DNA from: Protula sp. h YS-2021
Lineage: Eukaryota > Annelida > Polychaeta > Sabellida > Serpulidae
Assembly: GCA_949752745.1 (NCBI GenBank)
Contig: OX457027.1
Coordinates: 60,290,859 to 60,354,858, forward strand
Direction of reading: 5' to 3'
DNA length: 64,000 bases
The stretch's first letter is position 1; each line of letters begins with the position of its first letter. Positions 47,633 to 58,264 of the stretch are shown piece by piece. The notes below the pieces were generated by a model. That model ran no database searches. It was not told where the DNA came from and saw nothing but the letters and a program-made list of their open reading frames with translations. Both the position numbers and the translations under genes were made by a program.

Positions 47633-49127
47633 TTATTTCGTCGCACACAAGGGACAGACCGTAACCGACACAACCTCGTTGATGCACTGGTTGTGAAACT
47701 TTCTGCCACATATCACACAAACACTCGTGTGACAAGCTTCCGGTTTTGTTCCACAAGTGACGCAGATTCTATTCTTGATCATTCCATGAACTAATTTCTG
47801 TGCTTCTTGGCGTTCCTGCATTTTTCTTTCCTTTTCGGCTTGTTTCAGTTCTCTCTGTAGATCTTTTTCTTTCCTTCTTCGTTCCTTTTCGGAATCATTC
47901 GGGCTTGGCAAGCCGAGTCTTTTGTGACGTAATCGCTGCACTTGCGACTCGTGTGTTATCCAGTTTCCGGAAGTGAAATCAAATGCTCTACTTCCTTCCG
48001 GTTTTGACGTGCTAGGTTTCGGCATTTGCTCTTCTTCGGATATAAACACGGATGCCAGCTCAAAGTCAAGGACACCCGCAGCGATGCCGGGATGAACGGG
48101 CACCTCATTATTTTTACAGACTGAACACGGCAGTGACTGTATAGGAAGTGTCTGTGTGGATTTAGTCTTGAAGACAACCTTTGTTTTCCCTGTGGAACTG
48201 TCGCCACTTTCTTGCACCATGTTTGTTTTTGGCACTGATTGGTCATCTTCGCTTTCCTGTGCCTCATGTGTGGCAACCTCAAGGATTTTTTCCAGTGGTA
48301 GGCCAAGCATTTTATTTGTGATAACTTCTCTGCTGAGGGGGTAAATTCCGGTTTGTTCGAATGCACTACGTACTATATCTGTATTGAGTGTTTCTATGGC
48401 TAACTTGACCAGTTCTGGTACATTTACCTTACAATTTTGTTGCATTTTTTCGCTCTGTTTGCTATGGAAAATAGTTTTAAGTTGTTTACATAAAAGATCC
48501 AAAGGTTCTGAAAGGTTCTTAATTTCGGTGGGGAAATTGTAGACGTGGATACCTTTCCGGATACAGAATTCCACGAGATCCAGATTCTCGTATTCCTTCA
48601 CGTTGTCCTGGAATATGACTACCGGACGATCTGTGTTCAAAAACGGCTCCAGATGCTGCATATACTGCAGATACGCGGTGTCGTCATTTTCCCCCGTTTC
48701 TGAATACGAGAACAAGGCGTTGGCTGGGCCAAGGCTATAAAACTCCGAAGTCATTGTTTGCGATGTCCTGAATGTAAACATGGTGGGCAGCCAATGGCCG
48801 TCCGCGCTCACACATACCATCAGTGTTACCTTTTCCTTGAGCTTGAGAAACTTGTCGTCTATGGATTTCACGAGATTTTTACAGGTTGGGCTGTACCCAA
48901 ATTCACAGATGTTGTAAATGCAAGATGGCCTTTTCATAACGTTCAGCTTTGTGAGGAATGCCTCCGCTTCGCGGAAGAAACTGCCGATGTTTATGGAATC
49001 GCACATTTCATCTCCGTCGTTTTCCAGGTCTCTTATATGAGTGATGACGGATGGGACCTCCGGGTGGCGAGCGTAGAATTTCGATAACCAACCGCTACTC
49101 GCTGCACCATTCTTAAATGGCTTACCC
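47633..49127 (-). CDS. Gene B exon 2 (DDE core and zinc module)
   Basis: 1495 bp. Acceptor TTGCAG before 49127; it opens GKPFKNGAASSGWLSKFYAR, so coding extends about 120 bases upstream of the first ATG of the open frame. It ends CPLCATK and TAA. Confidence 0.85.
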
Positions 49128-50739
49128 CTGCAACCAACAGGACAAGCTTTGGATTGTTTGATATGTAAACGAGGGCACTCAGTCTCATGCGGGAACCTTA
49201 ATTAACGTTTCGGTTGAGTACAGTTACCGGACTCTAGTTCGAACCGTTACATTTTAACACTCCATCTTACAAATAATCTACCCATACACTTATTAATAAA
49301 CACACATTGCCATTTCACTGTATTGTGGTTTTTGGTTTGATTTGGTTTGATCATAGATGACACAGATAGGAAAAAAAACCGGGGACGAGGGCTTAACTTA
49401 AGAGTAATGGCTCACGTGTTAGATGTTTGATAAAGGTGTTGGGGTGGGGTGCTATATATAGGATTGCGAGAACTTTCGCTGAAGGCACAAGATAAACAAT
49501 TAATTTAGGGGTGTGGGGGGTGGGGTAAGGGTGGGACGTTTTAAAAGTTTTAAAATGCGGGTACAAAATTTTGGAGAGCCAAGCCCGAATTGTGAGGAGA
49601 TATATGTGGGGCAAACAATGATATAACCACACAAACAGGGGGGGGGGGTGGACTGACCCAGCCTTCCGCAGCCTGTAGCACTTGTAGCATGAGCCTGAAA
49701 GGCGAGTGAGAACAGTGCACAAGGCTAAAGAGTTTTCGGATCAGTCCAATAGTGAGTGTGGTTTTATTTTTAATTCGTGATTTTGGTACAAATATGTTCT
49801 CTTATAAATAATATATTTTTTGCACTCCTCTTTCAGTGGTGCTTGACAGGCAAAATACTACCGTTTTTTTTGTACATGTACTTGCAGTTCTGAAATAAAC
49901 TATTTCTTCTTGGTTTTTTTAAGTCACATGACTTGTGTAAATACGTTCAGCTGTCAGTGGTCATTGAAGATCAATGAATTTGGAGGTCATCAGATCATTG
50001 AAAGCTTTCAGTTTTTTTTTTTTTGCGTTAAGTAGACAACAAAACAAAAGCTAGTCAGAAAACGTTTTTCAAGTGTGTAACATTTAGAACGATTATAAAG
50101 AAATTAAAATTGATCATCCTTAACATGGGTGTTGGGTCGTTGTTGAGGTAGAATGTGTTTTGCCCATCAGCAGTGCCCTCCGCCCACCCCTGCCTTAACA
50201 CATCCAACACCGGTAGACCCAAGTACCTCTAAAATGGTTTGCTGTTTAAACCTTTAACCCCGCGGTTCTTAAAATAAAAAAAAAATAAATAAACAAAAAT
50301 AACGGAAATGAGGTCATGCTTACCGTAGCGAAGCCAGCCTGCCAGCCGTCTCCTGCAGCCACTTGGTTGTCACCGGCAACCCGGCGTCGTTCATGAACAC
50401 TGCGTACTTGACCAACTGGCGCTCGTCCGGCTCACTGACGTTTGGATCGACGCCAGCCTTTTTCGGGGGACCCAATCTTGCACGTCTCCGCACAGTGCTT
50501 GTAGGCACCTGGCACATTTTCCCGGCTTTATTCAAGGAGTAGCCCTCTTCGACAAGTTTGAGGGCTCGCTGCATATTCTCCTCTAAATAACGTTTTCGTT
50601 TTTTCTTGGCGCCCGGCGTTTCGTCGTAGCCATTTTGTTCTAGATCTACGTCACCATCCCCAGACGATTCCGCTTCGTGACGAGCATCTGTTTCATCTTC
50701 TGTTTTTTCTTCGATTTTCGATGTTTTGCGTCTGGGCAT
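47633..50739 (-). CDS. Pogo/Tigger transposase-derived gene B, two exons, 636 aa
   Basis: Exon 1 (50739-50324) and exon 2 (49127-47633) join across a 1196-bp GT-AG intron at exactly the position and phase of gene A's intron. The domain order equals gene A: acidic N-terminus, pipsqueak-type helix-turn-helix (MQRALKLVEEG, then VPTSTVRRR), CENP-B-like helix, DDE core with Cys213 for the first Asp (YNICEFGYS), D313 (IFQDN) and D349 (EPLDL), coiled coil, and C4HC3 module. The frame is intact. Most of the protein is about two-thirds identical to A by eye, but the coiled-coil region is almost identical even at synonymous sites. No terminal inverted repeats were found around it. Domestication followed by tandem duplication is the preferred reading; a transposon family with an intron is the alternative. 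Confidence 0.85.
50324..50739 (-). CDS. Gene B exon 1 (DNA-binding)
   Basis: 416 bp. Start MPRRKTSKIEEKTED, ending FMNDAGLPVTTKWLQETAGR and LASL plus a split Arg codon. Donor GTAAGC at 50323-50318. Confidence 0.83.
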
Positions 50740-51224
50740 TTTGAAGTCGTCAAATGCAGTTTAGTTTACAATTGGTGTATTTTCCCGCAATATTTTGCCC
50801 TTTTCTCGCCCATCGTTACGTAAACTGTGAATGACCCATACAGTATACACATGTACATAGGCATACATATCCTTATTTAGCAATTACTTTTCAACTACAG
50901 TGAAAAATACCTTGTGGACGATATTTGCTAAGCAAACTACGTGGAGATAGTGTAACCATGTTAGAAGGCAAAAAAATCAAAGTTAGACTTACATTCATTT
51001 TAGCCATAAGACACAATATGTTTTGTACTGAAAAAGATGCCTGTACCATAATACTTTAGTACTCGGTATTCTGAACCCAGCACGTGCTGTAAAAAGACAG
51101 GAATTACGCTGCTGACAGGCTTGCCTGCGGTCGATCAATACTTTTTTTACGGTCAGTGCAGGTTCCAAAGGGGACTCGGCTGTGTGGGAAAGAAACCGAA
51201 AACCGTAACACTTAGTGTGTGCTG
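50740..51224. other. 5' flank of gene B, no gene seen
   Basis: No gene. It should contain the promoter of gene B; nothing diagnostic can be called. Confidence 0.45.
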
Positions 51225-51645
51225 AGGGGAGGGGTGTTTGTGTGGAGCTTAGGGTGAGGAAGAGGTAGCAAAGAGGCCCGGGGGAGGGGTGGTTGGGTGG
51301 AGCTTAGGGTGAGGAGGAAGAGGTAGCCCGGGGAAGGTGTGGTTGGGTGGAGCTTGGGTGGTTGGGTGGAGCTTAGGGTGAGGAAGAGGTAGCAAGAGGG
51401 CCCGGGGAAGGTGTGGTTGGGTGGAGCTTGGGTGGTGTGGTGGAGCTTAGGGTGAGGAAGAGGTAGCATGAGGGCCCGGGGAGGGGGTGGTTGGGTGGAG
51501 CTTGGGTGGTTGGGTGGAGCTTAGGGTGAGGAGGAGGAGGTAGCCAGAGGGCCCGGGGAAGGGGTGGTTGGGTGGAGCTTGGGTGGTTGGATGGAGCTTA
51601 GGGTGAGGAAGAGGTAGCAAGAGGGCCCGGGGGGGGGGGGGGCAC
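51225..51645. repeat. G-rich minisatellite, ~60-77-bp unit, six copies
   Basis: Units begin near 51250, 51309, 51375, 51450, 51525 and 51601 with gggtgaggaagaggtagc, then agggcccgggg and ggttgggtggagcttgggtgg. The strand is strongly G-rich and could form G-quadruplexes. It ends in a G run at 51629-51641. Confidence 0.85.
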
Positions 51646-52940
51646 TTGGTATCTTATGTGTTACCATGATCTCAAAGGCTACCCAAGGGATTCCATTTGA
51701 ACCTTGTACAGGGAAAGAATATAGGGTGTAGTTGTGCACATGGGTATAGGGTTTTGCCGGCAGCCAAAAAATATGTCCCAGGGACATTGTCGAAAATCCA
51801 AATATCTTTGGCCGTCAGCTTGCTGTCATGCAGTTTATTTGTCCCGGCCGCAGAAAAATAAAACCCTGGATAAAATAAAAGCCTGCGAGGGTCTTACTCA
51901 GTTTCACTGACATACTTGTTTCTTCTTCGCTTTAAACCTGAAACAATATCCTTGTTTTTGAAACCAAAATTAGAGAAGAAGTAACTCGACGGAGCCTCAT
52001 AGTTTTCAAACAAAAAAAAGAGAGAAAGAACTGGATAAAAAATTAAGATGGGAAACAAGGGTATTTTCCATGATGTGAAAAAAATTGCGCGCCGTTTGGC
52101 TAATATCTTAAACAATTAAAATGCCCCAAAGTGATGTTTAGCTTTTCAGAAAAAAAAGAAAATGTTTATGAAATAGTTACACGGAAGATTAAAAAAAAAC
52201 CAGTAACTGGCTTTTCGATGATTTTTTCGTAAAAGCTTGACACGCACCGTCAGTTTCTGAAGGAAAGAGTAAATGGTGTAAAAACATGATATATGTTCCA
52301 GTGATCTCCGGTGGGAGGGGTGGCTTGGTTTCTTCGCGTGTCCATCACATTTTAAAACGAACCCTAAACGTGGAGTGCTAAGTTTAAAATAATACGCCCT
52401 TTTAACCAACCTCCCGCCCTCCACCCTTTTTATTTATTTAGGGGGGGGGGGCGGAGTACCGAATGAAAATTATCTCTTTTTGGATACACATGGCAACACA
52501 TATGACTGCGAATGCCCCCCCCCCCCCCCGGGTATTTCCGTCCGTGTATATAGTTAAGGTTTTGTATTTTGTCCAAGTCATATCTCCTAAACTATTTAGT
52601 ATGAAGGTGTGCAGCCCCCGTACAATAAAAGTAGATGTGTTGGAGATGTGCAGAATCGTACTGTAGTTGAAATGGGCCAAAACTGATGGAACGGCACTTG
52701 GTCAAAATATATAACAATTTTTTACATTTTGCATCAAGAACTGGATTTTTTGTCCAGACAAGTTCTTAGAAACTATAAGACCCAGCCTTTTGAAACTTTA
52801 CACAGTGAATATATGAGCCTCATGAGTCTATTCCGGAATACACTTTTTTTGTCGATAGCGCCTTATTTTGCCTTCAACAAAAAAGTCTTTGGATTCTTCT
52901 TTACTTGGTTCCTTTTCTGTTGTAATTTGTGCAAGATATT
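51646..52940. other. Intergenic, no gene seen
   Basis: Unremarkable except G/C homopolymer runs at 52440-52452 and 52516-52530. Confidence 0.45.
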
Positions 52941-52944
52941 AAAT

Positions 52945-53062
52945 GAGTAGGGGGTAGTGAGGGCCGGCGGGTAATCACCGACAGGGGGTAAGGACGGGGT
53001 GGGGGGGGGGTAAAGACGGGGGGTAATCACCGCCGGGGGGTAAGGACCGGGGGTTTACCTAG
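52945..53062. repeat. G-rich short repeat
   Basis: Two copies of ggggtaatcaccg followed by gggggtaaggac-ggg, with G runs of 4-12. A candidate G-quadruplex former. Confidence 0.65.
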
Positions 53063-54440
53063 ACTCGACCCAGTTTCATATATTGAATATTGTTTATTTT
53101 TTTCGGGCTTTCGGCGTTCTGTAGTATTAATAATCTGTATTTTGCAGTCTTTTTGAGGTCTGTGCTGTACGCGCGATATGTATTTTATTTCTCTATACAA
53201 CAATTCTTTCAGTGAGTTAGAGCAGTGGTAAAAGTAAAAAAAAATGAGAAAAAACTTTCAGAAAGGGATCAATTCTTGTTTTCATGTATCATGTCCATGA
53301 TCAGATGAATAAACCTAAATTGAATTGAATTGAAATTGAATTGAATCTTGAAACTAAGCATATAAATAGGTTCAATAGGTTCGTGGGCGTTTTTGGTGTA
53401 TTTTGGCAGTTGATTTTTTACTGATTTTTGTCAGCAAATGAATCGGCCTTTGCAAGCGGCCTTTGCATATATTTTCATGACCCGGCCGACAAATTGATTG
53501 AGTATTTTTGGCGTAAAAGTGGTTTTACACTTTATAAACGTGTTTTAAATTGTGGCAGGAATAAAGTAAAGATCTCCAAGCTCCTTAACTCTGTTAAAAA
53601 TATGCGTGGGTGGAACGGACGGCTGTAAGGGGTGATGTAGAGACCGCCAAAGTAGACCTGGAAGAAATCGCCTGAGGCGTGGGAACCCTGTGAATAGACG
53701 TGAAGTATGGGTCAGATTTCAGGAGTCTTTGTCAAAATCTTTATATAATAACAAAGATCGAAATTAAAACAACGATGTAGCAGCTGGATTAACTGTTTAC
53801 TTTGAACACAATAAGAGTGTTCATTATATTTCGTAAGCGCCATCTCAGCTCTCTTTATTACCAAGAACACTACGCGATAAGAAGGGACAATGCCCGACAT
53901 TCTTAATTATCAGCGATATGTTCAGATATCAGTCTCGCTATTTTCGCGCCGATAATCGAGTGATTTTTTTCAGGAGTTAGAAACGAGACCTTAACATGCG
54001 CCGCCAAATACCTTTTCTACACTATATATGTATTATACATAGTTCCCGCGGTCCTGAAAAATCCTGGAAAGTTCTGGAATTTTGTAACAGTCCTGGAAAT
54101 TTGGGGAAAGAGTCCTGGAAATTGAAAATTTAATTAATAAAAAATCATTATAATTCAGTGATCTCATAGAATATGATTGCATATATATTGTAACTTTATT
54201 ACATTTACTTGACAAAATGTGATGGAAAGTCCTGGAAAGTTGCCTCAAAAAGACTTTAAATCTTTTTGAGCGAAAAGCGCAGGAACCCTACACAGAAGGA
54301 AAGAAAGTTTAAAATAATTCAGTTACATGTTTTCAAGTGAAAGAGTTCGATTTCAAAGCAATTCTGTCGCATGGCTGAATTCTTAATGTCAATTACAGAG
54401 TCTTAGCTACCCGTCTTCGAGTTGTGTTTGATGTAAGACG
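53063..54440. other. Intergenic, no gene seen
   Basis: The run ttgaattgaattgaaattg at about 53315-53345, preceded by gatgaataaacct, resembles the simple-repeat tail of a non-LTR retrotransposon. Near 54050-54250 the phrase gtcctggaaa recurs six times in a loose repeat. Confidence 0.4.
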
Positions 54441-54545
54441 GGGCTCGCTTGGCCCACATCACTTGGTTGCGCATAGGGCTCACTTGGCCTACATCACTTG
54501 GTTGCGCATAGAGCTCGTTTGGCCCACATCACATGGTTGCGCATA
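54441..54545. repeat. Three tandem 35-bp copies at the 3' end of pseudogene C
   Basis: gggctcgcttggcccacatc and acttggttgcgcata recur at 54441, 54476 and 54511. The copy nearest the gene includes its last codons and stop, so the gene's end has been tandemly duplicated downstream. Confidence 0.8.
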
Positions 54546-56895
54546 AAGGACACACTGTTACTGAAACGACCTCGTTAATACCGAGATTGTGAAACCTCCT
54601 CTCGCCTATCACACAGACGCTTGTGTGGACCGGGTCGGGCCTTAAACCGCAAGTGACACAAATCTTGTTCTTCACCATGCCGTAAACAAGTCGCTGGGCT
54701 TCTTGTCGGTTCGCACTCTTCCGTCCTTTCTCCGCCCGCTTCCATTCCACTTCCATTTCTTTTTGCTTCCATAATTTCTCTTTTTCAATGTGCTCCGGTG
54801 TGTGGATGCCGAGGCATTGATTCCGCAAGCGCTGGAGCTGTATCTCGTGTGTAATCCAGTTACCAGACGAGAAATCGAACGCCTCGCTTCCGGCCGGCTT
54901 TGAGGTCGAAGGCCCTGGAATGTATTCGGCTTCGGAGACGAACACTGATGCCAACTCAAAGTCAAGTATCCCGGCAGTGATTCCGGGATGAACGGATATT
55001 TCGTTGTTTTTACATGCCGGACACAGCAAAGATTGTCTGGATAATGTTTGTGTGTGTTTCGTCTTCATTTGAACATTTGTACTGATCGATTCTTGGTAAG
55101 ATACGGGAGTGTCGTCATCTTGAACATGTAAAGCCAAACTGGGATGTGCGTTGGATTCGTTTTCTTCCTCATCTGCATCATCTTCGTGGGATTCACACAG
55201 ATTGTCCAGGACCGATTGCGGAGGAAGGCCAAGCATTTTATTCGCCACAACTTCTTTGTTCAACGGATAAATTTAATACCAGTTTGCTCACACACATTAC
55301 AAATGATATCGGCGCTAGCTTAACCAGATGTTGGGGAATGGGTGGGAAAATTCTGTTGTACGTGCACGTAATTTTCGGCGATGTTGGCTTTGAGTTGCGT
55401 CGTAAGAAGATAGACCGGCTCTGACAGGCCGGATACATCGACTTCATTCGGAAATTTGTAAATATGTATTCCTTTCTGGATGCAAAACTCAACGAGCTCT
55501 AGATTTTCGTATTCCTTGGCGTTGCTCTGGAAAATAACTACGGGGCGTTGTTTCTTTAGAAATGGTGACAGGTTTCACCAGTTTTCGAAAACGAAAATAA
55601 AGCGTTTAATGGCCCCTGGGTGCAAAACTCAGACGTCATTGGTTCCGAAGGTCGAAATGTAAACATAGCGGGAAGCCATCGACCATCAGCGCTGACACAA
55701 AATATGATAGTTGTGGGATCTTTAAGTTTTGAATATTTTAACCACTAGATTTTTCCATAAGTGTCGAGATGGGGAATAACCAAACTCGACGATATTGTAA
55801 ATACATTCGTTTTTTTTTTTTTTGTTTTTTTTTTAATACATTGAGTTCCGTTAGAAACTCCTCCGCTTCGCGGAAAAAGCTTCCAATAGTAATCGAATCA
55901 CAAAATTCTTCATTTCCCTGCAGCGATTTCGTGTCCGTTACGGCTGCATGCGCCTCGGGGTGGCGCCGGAGGAACCCGTAAAACCAGCCAGTTGTTGCGT
56001 CGCCAGTTTCGAACGGCTGGCCACTGCAAACAGTGTAAGAGTACAAAGTTGGAAGATTTTCGGTGGATGTGGTTTACACGAGGTTCTTTTGACAGTAAAG
56101 GAGCATTTTTATTACTAGAATTTGTACATCACATAAATACCGCATGCGGAACCGGCAGTTCGGTTGATGCAACTAATACACTTTTAGAGCATCCAACGCC
56201 ATCCAATACCTGGTTTCAGTCCACTTGTTATTCTCAACTTTTTTAAGCTGTGGAACATAAAACAGTGAGCGCCCATGCATATTAACCCCCCCCCCCTCCA
56301 CCCACTGCCAACTTCTGCCCACTGCCACTGTGGACTTCTCACAGGTCCTGTTTTTGTGTACCCCCCCCCCCCAGCCCCCATTCCTTGTAGATGATCCTAC
56401 AATAGTGTATAGTAAACCGCCTTGTTTCATGGATGATACCCGATCCCTCCCAATTCATCAGATCAGCGACCCCTAAATCATTTTTAGCCCCCATGAACCG
56501 ATTGTATGCCTACCAAAGGAGCCGCCAGCCTGCCCGCTGCCTTCATCATCCACTTGGCACTCACCGGTAAACCGGCGTTGTTCATAAATATTGCATAGCG
56601 CGACAACTGCTGTTTTCCGCTCTCATCCATTTTTGGCACCGGACCGACCTTCTGAGGACCTTTTTATATCCGCGTATGTATTGTTGTTCTGGGAACCTTG
56701 CACTGCCTTGCAACTTTCTTCAGGGATAGTCCCTCCTCTTGGATTAGTTTGATGGCCTTCTGTCACTCGTCTTCGCTGTAGTGCTTGCGGGAAGTTCGTC
56801 CGTCTGTTCGCCGTCATTGCTATATGTGTTTTCCTGTGCATCAGCAAACGGAAGTTCATCCCCGTCTTGTCCTGTTTTAACATTGGGCTTTGCAT
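54529..56895 (-). pseudogene. Pogo/Tigger transposase-derived pseudogene C
   Basis: The third member of the array, same strand as A and B. Exon 1 remains (56.89-56.52 kb) include KKVARQCKVPRTTI and YAIFMNNAGLPVSAKWMMK with frame breaks. Exon 2 starts at 56023 after a TTTGCAG acceptor: GQPFETGDATTGWFYGFLRR, then DSITIGSFFREAEEFLTELN, a poly-T insertion, then YNIVEFGYSP (Val at the first catalytic position). Later frames read VIFQSNAKEYENLELVEF (D to S) and SEPVYLL (D to Y). A last intact stretch (55263-54529) carries HPGITAGILDFELASVF and the zinc module, where two ligands are lost (VIGERRFHNLGIN instead of VICDRRFHNQCIN). It is clearly inactivated. Confidence 0.8.
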
Positions 56896-56962
56896 GCTGT
56901 TTTTAGCCCAGCTTACGTTACACGTTAGCTGGGGTATTCCTATCGGTCTGCGGATGGCGTCC

Positions 56963-57000
<38 letters not shown>
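56963..57000. repeat. (GTTA)n microsatellite
   Basis: About nine perfect GTTA units. This is not a telomeric repeat. Confidence 0.95.
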
Positions 57001-57001
<1 letters not shown>

Positions 57002-58258
57002 CGCTGTAAACTTTGTTTCAAAATGCATCTCCTCCTACAATTTTGACTTTTCTTGTGCTTGTGCTTTTCTAGTCGATCGGGTGATTTTTGAATTTTTGGC
57101 GAATTTTTAAAGAAAAAAATTAAAAATGTATCTCCTCCTACATTTTTGACCCGATGTCATTTATTTTTGGTATGAGGCAGCCCTAAAGGGTCGTGCATAC
57201 GGCTTGTGCTTTTTTAGTCGATCGGACAATTTTTGTATTTTTGGGGATTTTTTAAAGCAAAAATTTTGAAAAAAATGCATCTACTCCTACAATTTTGATT
57301 CGATGTCATTTATTTTTGGTGTGAGGATTTCCAAAGCGGTCATGCATACGGCTTGTGCTTTTTTAGTCGATCGGGTGATTTTTGAATTTTTGGGGATTTT
57401 TTAAAGAAAGTTTGAAATGTTTCGTCTCTTACATTTTTGACCCGATGTCATTTATATTTGGTATGAGGCACCCCTAAAGGGTCGTGCATGCGGCTTATGC
57501 TTTCTTAGTTTGTATTTTTGGGGAATTTTTTCAGCAAAAATTTCGAAAATAATTCAAAATGCATCTACCCCTACAATTTTGATTCGATGTCATTTATTTT
57601 TGGTGTGAGTGCGTACGGCTTGTGCTTTTTAGTCGATCGGCCAATTTTTGTATTTTTAGGGAGTTTTTAAAGAAAAAAACTTCAAAATGCATTTCCCCCT
57701 ACAGTATTGAACCTTTTTTTTTGGGGGGGGGGGGGTTGAGGCATCCCTAAGGGGCTGAGAATACGACTTGCGCTTTTTAGTCGATCCGACAATTTCTGTA
57801 TTTTTGGGGAATTTTTGAAGAAAAACTTCAAAATTTATTTCCTCCTACATTTTTTATCCGATTTCATTTATTTTTGCTATGAGGCATCCTTAGGTAGGTC
57901 TCGCATACGGCTTGTGCTATTTGACTCGACTTGGGAATTTTTGATTTCGGGGGGAATTTTTGATGAAAATACCTCAAAATGCATTTTCTCCTGCATGTTT
58001 GATCAAACATCATTTATTTTGGGGCTGAGGCATGCTTAGGGTGTCGTGAATATGGCCTGTCTTTTTCAGTCGCTGAGAGAATTTTTGAAGACAAAAATTC
58101 AAAATGCATCATCTCCTACAGTTTTTATCAGATTTCATTTATTTTCGATATGAGCCGTCTCTAGGGGGTCATGCATACGGCTTGTGCTTTTTGAGTGAAC
58201 TGGAAAACTTTTGAATTTTGTTCGGAATTTTTGAAAAAAAAAAATTAAATGAATCTGC
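57001..58258. repeat. Degenerate ~150-bp tandem array, eight to nine copies
   Basis: Each unit has aaaatgcatctcctcctac, ttttga-ccgatgtcattt, atttttggtatgagg, catacggcttgtgctttt and agtcgatcgg, then A/T-rich ttgaatttttgggg. Landmarks near 57055, 57207, 57354, 57494, 57619, 57768, 57911, 58060 and 58182 give 125-150-bp spacing. Confidence 0.8.
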
Positions 58259-58264
58259 TCCTAC

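Noticed and set aside
56963..57000. Telomere-like GTTA repeat
   Set aside because: The unit is GTTA, not TTAGGG, only nine copies, and it is internal.
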